This document shows, one piece after another, positions 31,834 through 43,846 of a stretch of DNA of 64,000 bases. Origin of the DNA: Blastocystis sp. Blastoise (Eukaryota > Sar > Bigyra > Opalinata > Blastocystidae); contig JBBPEB010000021.1 in the NCBI GenBank assembly GCA_039096225.1, positions 310,001-374,000 of the forward strand. Direction: 5' to 3'. Position 1 is the first letter of the stretch, and every line of letters starts with the position of its first letter. The notes beneath the pieces are model-generated. The model ran no database searches. It was not told the DNA's origin and saw only the letters and a list, made by a program, of their open reading frames with translations. The position numbers were made by a program, and so were the translations under genes.

Positions 31834-32680
31834 TTAATAAAGATATTGTCGTGATTCTTGAGGTACTTGATTTGTGGATGCATGAGATGGATTATTGGTG
31901 GATCTATATAAATTAAAAGAGAGATATATAAAGAGAGATATAAGATAATAGTATACATATTTATATTATTTGGATAACGATCTTGTTGACTCTATAAATA
32001 ATTATAGATATATATAGATATAAATACAGATAAAGAACAATATGTATATACAACTTTAGAGAAGCTTTTGAACTTAGAAAAGTCGGGTTTAGACAAATTA
32101 TTTGTAAATGAGAATCTTGGTGTTTGTTGAAATGAACTACCAGATACTTTTTGAGATAATTGTTCTTTGAGTTCTTCAATAATTCTATTAAAAAAATCAG
32201 TTATTTGATTATGAAACTCTTACTTTTCATATTTTTGTTTTATACTATCAATTTCACGGTTTTTCTTTTCTAGTTTTTCTGTCAAATAATTGATATAAGC
32301 TTGTTGGTGACCTTCTTGAAACTAAATTATATTTATAATAAGACAAAAATGATAGCATATAAATAAATAAATGAAAAATAAAAATACACTGTAAATATCT
32401 TGAATTTGGCTTATTGTGCTTCCTATATCTTCATGTATGAACTTGTTGATATCATCAGGCAAAGTATCCTAAGAATACTACATGTGACTGTACTTTAAAT
32501 TCAGTATACTTTCAATAATAACACTGAGAAATCTTGATTACATATTGGGCATATCTTATTATGTGAACATCCTTTCTCATGAAAACAGGAATTACAAAAG
32601 AAGTGCCCACAAGATGTAAAGACACCATCATTATCTATGTGTGATGTAAAGCATAAGTTGCATCTTGGTATAAATGACAT
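31834..32680 (-). CDS. RING finger, coiled-coil protein of the ZIP3/RNF212/HEI10 type
   Basis: Six exons: 32525-32680, 32388-32468, 32224-32321, 32052-32184, 31957-31991 and 31834-31903, giving 190 residues to the first stop. An N-terminal RING has C7, C10, C24, H26, C29, C32, C44 and C47 (RCNLCF, TSCGHFFCNSC, ICPICN). A short helix follows, then FQEGHQQAYINYLTEKLEKK and more coiled coil, then a Ser/Phe-rich part. RING, then an FQ..Hrq. motif, then coiled coil, then Ser-rich tail is the order in the meiotic crossover E3 ligases Zip3, ZHP-3, RNF212 and HEI10. If right, it marks recombination sites by SUMO or ubiquitin transfer in meiosis. The RING is clear; the subfamily is inferred from architecture. 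The 3' end is uncertain and may continue into 31270-31748. Confidence 0.72.
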
Positions 32681-32942
32681 TCTATATAGATTTTAATAGA
32701 ATATCATTCATATTGATAGTAATTCATCAAGAATAATAAGAAAAATCATAATGAAGATTTTGGGTTTGTGTGGGAAAATCGGTTCATCCAATCAATTAGC
32801 AAATTTTATAGATGACGCAAAAGAAAATGGAAACAAAAGAAAAACAAAGTCAAAAAATGGATTTTTGATGTTTTTTAAAAAAGAACTTCAATAAGAAGAT
32901 TGATATTTTTTGGTTTTGATTTTTTGTGATTCATTTATAAAT
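32681..32942. promoter_or_regulatory. Shared divergent promoter with CCAAT-like motif
   Basis: A 262-base interval between the RING gene (-) and the ALKBH-like gene (+). It holds GGTTCATCCAAT at 32781-32792, identical to 13418-13429 in front of the ArfGAP gene, and includes a CCAAT core. Function is only suggested by position. Confidence 0.35.
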
Positions 32943-34338
<1,396 letters not shown>

Positions 34339-35116
34339 ACAGCATTACTCTTTTTATCTCATTATATACATTCATATACATCTACCTGTTCTTATTAATT
34401 ATTTATTTTCTGGATGCTTTGTTCATTATTCTTTCTATCCATATATGTATTATAAAGTAGAATCCTAAAACCTTTTTTTTAGTATATATCAAGTATCTAC
34501 TGTGAAATCCATTTCAGATACATACTTATGAACCCATAATACATAAAATAACTTAGTTTCTTGTCATATACTATTTGTTTATTATAGTAAATAAAAGAGA
34601 CATCAAATAACTTTTTATTCTAGTATTTCATCTTCTTTCATGGCATACATAATTCTCATAATAATATATATCTGAAATATAAACAAATAAAACTATTATT
34701 CATATTAATAATGTGATTATTCATATATAAAATAATGATGCATCTGTAACGTTCATCTATAAATATATTTTATTATTAATGCACACATAATATGTTTAAT
34801 GTATATATATTGACATAGTTCATCTTGTATATATAATAGTATTAACATACTACTCTATATATATTCGATAACTCTAACTACACCACATAAAGAGTAGAAA
34901 ATATAGATATATTCTTGTTATATATATCTAATCATGATACTCTGAACCTTCTCAGAATATTCTTCTTATTTATTATGAATAAATACCACATTTTAACATA
35001 AATGATACAATAATAAAAAAATAGTTTGTAATATCTTCACTGATATAATAAATATGAATAAATAAGCAAAACAATACAGTCATATATTTCTAATGAATAA
35101 CGACATATAAATATAT
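34339..35116. other. Convergent intergenic region, nothing seen
   Basis: About 780 bases of ordinary AT-rich DNA between two convergent genes. There are no ORFs of note, repeats or structured RNA that I can recognise. Confidence 0.65.
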
Positions 35117-35473
35117 TTATGAGTTATTAGATCTATAATCATTTATTAATTTTGCAATATCATTCATATCTTCAAGGTTCAACGACGTAAACATAGAAAA
35201 GTAAGATCGTTGAAACGCCTCAGTAGCTTCTTTTGGATTATCTACTAAATCATTCTCTGCAAGGTATTCTTGTAATAATTGCTTGAAATCTTTGGGATTA
35301 GTTGTGGTTTCTGGGACATCGTAGAATTTTTCTTCTTCATCTTGACAATGATCTTCATCATTCAATGTTATTATTTTACGATTATGTTGTTCAATCCATT
35401 CATCCGAACAATATGTTTGGTCCCTTACAACAGGAAATTGTTGCAATAAAGTCATAAATTCTTGTTTTTCCAT
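35117..35473 (-). CDS. Orphan small acidic helical protein
   Basis: A single uninterrupted exon of 118 residues from an ATG (MEKQEFMTLLQQFPVVRDQT). It is acidic and helical, with DEDHCQDEEEKFYDVPE in the middle and a C-terminal helix ending AKLINDYRSNNS. The opening LLQQFPVVRD resembles short adaptor or inhibitor proteins with a small-domain fold, but I do not recognise a family. Its codon use is like neighbouring genes, and its lack of introns is unusual here. Confidence 0.65.
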   Translation of the reverse strand: MEKQEFMTLLQQFPVVRDQTYCSDEWIEQHNRKIITLNDEDHCQDEEEKFYDVPETTTNPKDFKQLLQEYLAENDLVDNPKEATEAFQRSYFSMFTSLNLEDMNDIAKLINDYRSNNS

Positions 35474-36424
35474 TATATATCAATTCTTTCAAAAATATTT
35501 TATTTTTTCATTTCATTAAATGTTATAACATAAGAAATGTAGGATTTTGGTTGTTATGAATAGTTCTTTTTGCTAATTTTTATAAAATTCTATTTCTATA
35601 TAAAGGAAGACTGTTTTAAAAATTCATTCAAATACAAACCAACTTGAGTTTCATTGATCTATGTTGTTAACTCTCTACAATTATTTTTCTATTTTTTTTT
35701 CATAAAAATTATATAAAGAAAGTAATTATTATTGAATTGATAAAGAACTTTGTGTTTCAAAATATTATAAAAATGATTTTTTAATGTTATAAACGTTTAA
35801 TATAATTTGTTGATATCGATTCTCATATGATTTACTTAATAAATATCAAGAAACTTGTTCATCCTAAGCGAACTCTCAATATCATAGGATATCATATATA
35901 TTAATTTTTTAGATAAAGCATATTTTGATTAACACTGGTATTTAAAATATATTTTTATACATATATTCACATCAAGAAAGATTTTTTCCGTTATCTATCC
36001 AAGATTGCTCCTTTGATTTTCAAAACAATCAAACTTAATCTTATTTATGCTCATATAAAAATATATTTTTTTATATAAGACATTTTTGCAACCAAAAATT
36101 ACGAAAATGAGTAAAAAGACAGTTGTTTACTCTTTTATTGCATAATAACCAGAAATTATTTTTTATTTAGTACTCAGAAATGTTTTAGCAACTATATATA
36201 CAAAATATATTGAATAAATCGTAATTCTAGTAATTTCAAATAGTAGTTTATTATTCATTTTTAATGTTTATTATATTCTTCTTTCAAATAAAATTATAAC
36301 ACCTTATTAAAAGGTTTAGATCAACGACAATAATAATTACCAGTATTTGAAATAGTAAGGTTCTTTCCCCAAAAGATTGTGTTCCTTTTTTTCTAAAATG
36401 CTGAATCGCGGGAATATTGTTTTT
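35474..36424. other. Divergent intergenic region, nothing seen before the heat-shock promoter
   Basis: About 950 bases of AT-rich DNA with homopolymer A and T runs. No coding or RNA signal is visible. Confidence 0.6.
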
Positions 36425-36470
36425 TTCCAGAAGAATCCAAAAAGTTCCAGAAATCTAGAAACTTCTGGAA
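36425..36470 (+). promoter_or_regulatory. Heat shock element cluster
   Basis: TTCCAGAA at 36425-36432 and again at 36445-36452, then GAAACTTCTGGAA at 36458-36470. The last is a perfect three-unit nGAAnnTTCnnGAA element. Three such elements within 46 bases, about 100 bases before the start codon and 55 bases before a TATA box, strongly suggest HSF control of the next gene. Confidence 0.7.
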
Positions 36471-36524
36471 TTAAGATTCTGTTTCCGTTTTCTGTCTTCG
36501 TTTTCTGACTTATTTATTTTTGTC

Positions 36525-36531
36525 TATAAAA
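36525..36531 (+). promoter_or_regulatory. TATA box
   Basis: TATAAAA stands 35 bases before the ATG at 36566 and just downstream of the heat shock elements. It is more distinct than the surrounding AT background because the flanking 100 bases are T/C/G-mixed. Confidence 0.55.
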
Positions 36532-36565
36532 CTAAGAATACTGCTTATTTTCTTTATTTATTATA

Positions 36566-38190
36566 ATGGATACTGATATTACATTAGACTCTTCCATGAC
36601 ACCTCTTGAGGAAGCTTCTCAACCTGAAGAATCTGCTCTTGAAGTCAAATCAAGAATGAATAACATTCAAAGAGAAAATAAAGGATCTTTTTCCGAATCT
36701 ATACCTGAATTTGATATTACTATCAAATATATTTCTCCTGATGGTTGTATTGATGGAACTCAATCAATTATCATACGTGTTAAGAGAACTGATTTAATTG
36801 CTACTGTTAAAGCAAAATATGTTGATACAGAAAAATGTCCTTCTCCAAATTATATTCTTTTCAAATACGGAGATAAGGAATTACTTGATCAGAACACATT
36901 ACGTGATTATGGTATTGTTCATGATTGTGTTATTTATCATGAATACATCAATCGTGTCCCTTACTCTGCTGTCGATTATCATACGTTATCTAAATTGATC
37001 GAAGAAGAAGCTATTAAAAATAAGTATTTTTTTTTATTATTTTATTTTTTTTGTAATATATATATTATCCATTTTTGTCAATATATAGAGATTTTACAAA
37101 AGCTGGTTTTGACCCTGAATATGGTCGTTGGGATCAGGAATGGACCAAAGGAGATGAATGGAAGGATTACCCTAATGTTATTCGACCTAATATTTGGGAT
37201 GGTATATATATATATAAATATATATTATTTTTATTCTTTTCTATTAACTGTGTACAACATATATATCCTAATTATTTCTTATATCATATATAGATAATAG
37301 ACGTGAAGCTCTTATTGTTGGTAATCATCGTTCCTCATTTCATATCAAGTATTTCTTATAGTTATATATATTTATACTTCTATAAATCTATATAGGGAAT
37401 TTCCGGATCGTTTATTTAAGACTATATATGTGACCCAAGTAAAGGATTATCTCTTCCAATGCATTCATAAGATGGAAGGTAAATGGAATGGAGATATTCT
37501 TCAACTTAATGAATATGGTACAAGTGATTCATTAGTAGTTTCTGAAGTTGAATTGAATTTTGATCCTCAAGGATTTTGGATTGAAGCCAGAAAACAGGTC
37601 ACTCCCATGGGACTTGTCACAGTGGCTACTTATAAATATATTCCCACGGGAAACGGAAAATTAAGAGTATACATATATTTTGATTTATGTTATAGTTTCT
37701 ACTTTTTCTATATATATATATATATTATATATAGTTAGCGAATGTTGAAGGTGGTACTCAAGGCCTTAATATTGAAGTTACTGAAATGTCTCCGATGTTA
37801 CTTGTAACTACTGCTATTTCTAAGTATACCAATAAGCCAGTGTATATAGAAACTGTTACCATGATTGATCCCATGTCCAGAGTTCGCACTATACAAGTAT
37901 ATATATCATGCTTTTATTCATTTATTTATTATATTTATTATATTTATTTATTATATTTATAATTTATTTATTTATATTTATATATTATATTTATATTTAT
38001 TATATTTATAATTTATTTATTTATATTTATAATTTATATATATATTTACATATATATCTATGTATAGCACTTCTCGGAGAGTGGTGCATTCACAGGGGTG
38101 GATCTTATGAATGAAAAGAGGGTCTTGGATCAAACAAGTGGCGCGCTCGCACAATTTAAAATGCCACCTCAAAAGCCTGAGCAAATATAA
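36566..38190 (+). CDS. Ubiquitin-like domain protein with C-terminal lipocalin-like (DUF3598/CpcT-like) domain
   Basis: Six exons in phase, 393 residues: 36566-37023, 37089-37201, 37294-37348, 37396-37666, 37735-37896 and 38068-38190. After a disordered acidic start, residues about 50-135 look like a ubiquitin-like beta-grasp domain: FDITIKYISPDGCIDGTQSI, then VKRTDLIATVKAKYVD, FKYGDKELLDQNTLRDYGI. Residues about 190-390 are beta-rich with MEGKWNGDILQLNEYG, FWIEARKQVTPMGL, YKYIPTGNGKLRLANVEGG and a late RVLDQTSGAL. That resembles the beta-barrel DUF3598 or CpcS/T lipocalin-like families, which bind small hydrophobic ligands. I do not know this pairing of domains. The heat shock elements upstream suggest a stress-induced protein. 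Domain names are inferred from pattern, not from a search. Confidence 0.75.
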
Positions 38191-39456
38191 ACAACGATAC
38201 TCTATTTATATAATATACTATATAGAATATAGTTATATATATTTACTGTTTATATTCTTTTGTTCTTATTCTAGTACTCATCTCTTTATATGCCCTGCAA
38301 CTCTCAACTATACTTTGCATTTATCCTCTTTCTCTCATTTTATACTTATATTTATTTGAAAATATGTTTTTCTTGTGACATATGATTCAGTTATATAATG
38401 CTGTTTCTCTTTTCTCTTTTTGTTTTTTCTTCAATCTTGATTTATGAAACTTTCTGTTATTCTATATATATTTTTATATATGCAACTCTATATTAATCGA
38501 TTCAAATCATTCTCGATTTTGAACGTTTGTTTTTGTTTCCGATATTCTTTACCATATACAACATTTTCAGAGAAACATTTTTGTTCTTTACTAAAAATAG
38601 CTCTATTATTTCTTTATAATAGTCACTATATATATATTTAAAAGTATTTTTAAAATAGTGAATTATCAACAACACATATTTCATATTTTTATTTCTCATT
38701 TTGTTATATGGAGAATAATAAGAAAAACAAAAACCTCCTCTCAAAAATAAAAAGTAATTAATTTATATATAATATATAATGAATAGTATTGATACTATCA
38801 TTATTTTTTGTACTTTATATAGAATCTACATTAGAAGAAGAAGAAAATAATAATAATATGTAAATAGCCATGCTATATAGAAGAATAAATCAAATGAAGA
38901 AAGTAGTCTTTCCATGAAAACTAACTATTTTTCAATATCGATTTTCAACTACAGTTGCTCTATCATATTTTATACATAAGTCATATTCATATAATTCTGA
39001 ATAAATCCATTTGAACATGATTATAGACACAATAATAAATAGTATAAACTGTTTAAATGTTGTTTTCTAAGTATGTTCACTGATAGAGTACATCCACTGC
39101 TACATAAAATTCAAAAGCAAATAGAACAAATAGATTTCTTTTGAAATTGTCACAAAATCTAATATGTTACAATAGAAATCATTTGTTTTGCTCGATACTC
39201 AAACATATTGACTTTCATTTCATTATATTCACCATAAAATATCAATTAAAAAGTTTCAAGTATAAAAAGGAAAAAAATACCCATCACATACTATATTATT
39301 GGTTGTTTGGTATTCATTGAACAGTTGTGTTTTTCTTTCATTAATTTTTCTTAAACTATTTGATGGTTTGTATATTTATTTCATTATATTATATTGAAAA
39401 GTTGTTTTAGTATTATGTTCTATTAATGTGATATTTTTATTTTTATATAGGTTTTG
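38191..39456. other. Intergenic region, nothing seen
   Basis: About 1.27 kb between two genes in the same direction. Short hydrophobic frames at 38444-38641 (+) and 38502-38744 (-) overlap each other and look random. No splice-site chains or repeats are evident. Confidence 0.6.
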
Positions 39457-40204
39457 ATGAATCCTAACGACAATCAAACCACTCAAGTAATAGACGTCAA
39501 TAGGTAGTTTTTATTATTATTTTAAAATATTTAAACCAGTTTTAGTCATTCAAAAGATTCAAAACTTAATGAACTTGCAACAAATGACATAGAAACATCA
39601 AATAAATCTATTTCTGTATCTCCTTCACCAGAACAAAAGTCGAGTCGTGGAGGAAAACCCATTGATGTATAAATTTATAATGTAATAAATATTAAAAAAT
39701 ATTATTTTTAGATGATTATCAACTTAATGAAAGGAATAGCTGGTACAGGAGCATTGGCTGTTCCATATGCTGTATCTCAAGTATATGATTAATAAGTATT
39801 ACTAGTTGTTCTTGTATATGAGTTTATAATGATATTTTCTTTATAGACAGGAATAATTCTCGCCATTTTTTTCTATATATTTTTCAGTTTTGGTTGTTAC
39901 TATTGTGCATATAGTATGATTCGATATCACGAATATCTCCAGAGCCCTAAACATGTAAATGATATTAAAATTATATATATATATAGATTATTTCTCATCA
40001 TAAACCTATTCAAACAGATAGCGATTATACACAAATCGTTTATTATGTATAATATATATATATATATATATTGTATTTCGTAGTTTTTAGGCTTACCTGG
40101 TTATTACATTGTTATCTTCGCCATTTTAGTTACTCTCTGGGGTGCATCCATTGGTATTACTGTAGTCTCCACAGATTTCGCATGTAACCTTCCTTGGGCA
40201 TCTC

Positions 40205-40253
<49 letters not shown>

Positions 40254-41316
40254 CCTGATGTATCTTCATCAACTATTCGTATATATTGCTGTCTAATTAT
40301 TACTATCATCGAAATCATTCTTGTTCTATTCAAAAACACAAAACCACTTGTTTATATCTCTTCCTTCGGTCTCGTTGCTCTTATTGTTTCCTTCGTCATT
40401 CTATTCATAAGAGGAGGAATTGATTATGGTATATCTATTACCGCCATAAACTTGTTTCCCGCCGATTTCTACAGTTTATTAAGAGGGATTGGCGTCTTTA
40501 TCTATACTTTAGGTTATATTCTATTCATGTTCCCTCTCTATAAAGCCCTAGATACTCAATACCGTCCTCGCGCCTCTTCCGCGGTTCTGGCGGCCCTTAT
40601 CCTGATGACCTGTCTCTATCTATGTATATATCATTATTCTCTTTATTAATATATATATAGTTATTGGTATTATTCTCTTCTGCATATTTCAAGCACATCC
40701 TTGTATATAAACTTTATTTCACTATATATATATATATATAATATATATATATATATTAGTAGGAGTTCAGTCAAATATACTTCGTAACTTAGATCCCACG
40801 TCTGTTGATACCTCTATTGTATATACTATTAAGACTATATATATATATATATATATATATAGATCAGTATAGCTATGATGGTTTCCTGTCTTGGTCAGTA
40901 TCCATTAACATTATTATCTGTTTTTGAAATCGTAGAAACCCCTATTCGTATATATACATTATTCTCTATTATATATATATATATATATATATATAGATCA
41001 TAGGAAAGAGAATTCATTGTTTGTCACGGACTGCGGTCGCGTTTCCTCACGTATACTTCAAGTTATTCTTCTTTCTGTTATTTCTCTACTTATCCCTTTC
41101 TTTGGGTCTATACTTAGCTTTATTGGTTCTTTTACCTCTATGATGGTAGAACTAGTTCTTCCCTCTCTTCTCAATATTATGGGCTATTCTTACTTTAAAT
41201 CAAAGCATGCACATCTAAAGCTCATAGCAGACTCTCTCTTCTTCACATTCTTTGCGATTCTCATGATTATCTGCACATATTTCTCATTTATAGATCTCAT
41301 CAATACAACACAATAA
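39457..41316 (+). CDS. Amino-acid transporter, AAAP family (SLC36/38-like)
   Basis: Ten exons in phase, 448 residues: 39457-39503, 39546-39666, 39712-39780, 39847-39954, 40084-40207, 40252-40623, 40661-40702, 40760-40818, 40863-40947 and 40997-41316. After a hydrophilic N-terminus comes the family opening IINLMKGIAGTGALAVPYAV, the unwound first helix of APC-fold amino-acid transporters, then about ten further hydrophobic segments. A late segment, PLTLLSVFEIVETPI, corresponds to the region near helices 8-9. It should move neutral amino acids with H+ or Na+ across the plasma or vacuolar membrane; direction and substrate cannot be read from sequence. The introns are very short (36-130 bases). 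Confidence 0.88.
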
Positions 41317-41419
41317 CAAAAAATTATTTTATTTAGAATTCTTAGGGTATATTCTGTATACAGAACCCATTTATTCTCCTCCTTGTTTTGTTATATTATT
41401 ACATTATATCACTATGGAC

Positions 41420-41985
41420 ATTTTGTGTTTTTTTGACCCTATTTCCCGTAAGAGAAACAACAAAATGACTGGAGTTTTTTAGTCAAAAAAGTGTTGGCCT
41501 AAACTCGAGAAAAGAGTGTCCGCCAACTTGTCAAGTTTCTCTCTTTTTGACGAGAATAACTTAAAAATAACTCTACAAAATATATTGTTTATTTATATAA
41601 TCATAGACATTCTAAATATTGACTCTTTTACAGTGTTTTATGATTTGAAAAGTTCATTTATAACCAAAAAGACTTTAAATTTTTCTCTGAAGTCTATAAT
41701 TCACGAATGGATTACATGAGTGACAAATTTTTTAAAGTTGTGTGTTCTCTGAGTGATGTATTATCATTTCAATCATTCTTATCAAGTCCTTTTACAATAA
41801 AAACCATTATACAGCCTAAACCAAAACACACCTAAAAATATCTTCTTTTTGATTTCCCAAGGAAAAAACAATAAAATGACTTGACTTTTTTATTCATAAT
41901 TTTTTAGCCTAAAGACGATAACATTTTTTTCAGCCAACTACCCTAGAAAGTCAAATAGTTTAAAAATTCAAAAATGAAAAGAAAA
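41420..41985. repeat. Degenerate direct repeat pair
   Basis: Two related stretches of about 110 bases start near 41428 and 41852. Both read roughly tttCCC..aggaaa.aacaaaATGACTtGa, then TTTTTtagtca, then gCCTAAA..CGAgAA and a GCCAACT end. The similarity is by eye and imperfect. They lie in the first kilobase after the transporter gene, where base composition changes (more CG and CTC). Confidence 0.5.
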
Positions 41986-42405
41986 ACGGAAGCTCTTGTT
42001 TTTGTTTATTGATTATCGTCAATAAACCTGTTTTTAAAAATATGACTTTAGAATATCATTCAGGACTTGATTTATAGTTCAGGGTATCGTTTTAAGGTTT
42101 AAAATAGCTTTTTTGAGAGAATTCATAATTATGTCCTAAACCAAGAGGAGTTGTGCGTTTTTATCATCTCTGTTGTTAAGCATGCTTATACACAACATAC
42201 TAAGCGAAATAAAAATTTTTTTCTTGCTAGTCAAGATTTTCACTCATTTTTAAATATTTGATTTTTAGTCTCAAAAGTGGTATAGAGTCTCTATACATGC
42301 CTGTAAGAATCGTTTTTAATACTAAAAAGTCAAAAATATTAAAGAAAAGTGACAGTGAAAAAAGGAGGGAAAAAATACTTTTTTTGAGTTTCTTGATATT
42401 CCCGC

Positions 42406-42458
42406 AAGAGATAATTGACTCAGGACGCTCTAAATTGTAAAACTTGACTCAGGACAGT
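42406..42458 (+). repeat. 53-bp inverted repeat, left copy
   Basis: A perfect inverted match to 55607-55659. It includes TGACTCAGGAC twice, 26 bases apart, around GCTCTAAATTGTAAAAC. The element is far richer in GC than the surrounding DNA. The two copies face each other across 13.1 kb. Confidence 0.9.
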
Positions 42459-43813
42459 GGTCTTCGGCTCATTCTACGAGTGGGGACTTTAAAAATGTTT
42501 AAAAATAATACTGGGGAAAACTCTATGTTTATTTTTTATTGACTCTTGAAGGGTATTGATATATTGATGTATATATCTTATATAAGTATCTTTAATATGT
42601 ATATATAGTATAGTATATATAGGAAAAGTGATAAGAATGGTATAAGACGGCATTAACATGGTAAGATGGTTATGATATGTTATTCTATGGAGTTATGACG
42701 TTGTGTAGTGGCTTTGAATTGTATTTTTAATGTAGTGATGAGAATAAGATAGGTATATAATATATTATGTAATTATGATCATTAACCTTAAAATATCTCT
42801 ATAGGCTTCTTCTTTATTACGGTCATTTTAGAATGGTATACTCTATCATTATATAGGATAGAAAATGAGAATAATTAGATTCAAAAGAGAATTGGCATCA
42901 TTGTGGGTGTTTATGGTTAATTGACTAATAAAGTTTTCATATTCAATTAGAATGATGTTCTTGATGCTAATTAATCTATTAATAAGTTATATATATATAT
43001 TATGAATAAATGGAAATGGATTAGGTGCTGTTATGGGCTATATCTGCTTTATCTTGTTAATTATGCTATTATATGTAATTATGGCTATTTATGATTATAG
43101 AATAGTCATATTGGCCATAGTTTATTGGAATTGATCTGGTCAGCATACTATTGGATTCTATGCTATTTGATTGTTATTATACTATTAGAACTCCATTATG
43201 ATATTACTATATATGTTTAGTAGTTTAAGTATTTAAAAATATGAATATATATGTTGTTTTGTTTAGAATTAATATGTGTAAATAATATAATACACAACAA
43301 TAATATAACGATACTAAATAGAGTATACTAATAGAAAAATATATATATAAAGTTTTCAGTTATAGAAATAAACACAGAAGAAACTAGGAATATATAAGAA
43401 AGAAGATTTTTAAAACTAAAGAATAAAAAGCGTTTTATAATAATAATAATAATAATAATAATAACTAACTTTATAGAAATTAAAAGGAATAAATATAAAA
43501 TATGAATAAGAGCATATTAATAATATATTACGTTTCAAGATAGAATGATGTTGAGTAACAATTGTTGTTAAAAAATATATCTAAGTATAAAGTACAATAT
43601 ATATACTTTAAATAATATACATAGAATCAATACTAATATTATATATATATAAGAGAAATCACTTCTATAACAATATATAATGGATATATATGAATCACAA
43701 AGTTGTAAAATACTCAGAATAATAATATGAGTAATGAAGAAAGAAGTATAAGGAGACTCTATATATATCAAGTAGATAGTAATAATATATATCATTTATT
43801 GTATATAATTATG

Positions 43814-43846
<33 letters not shown>

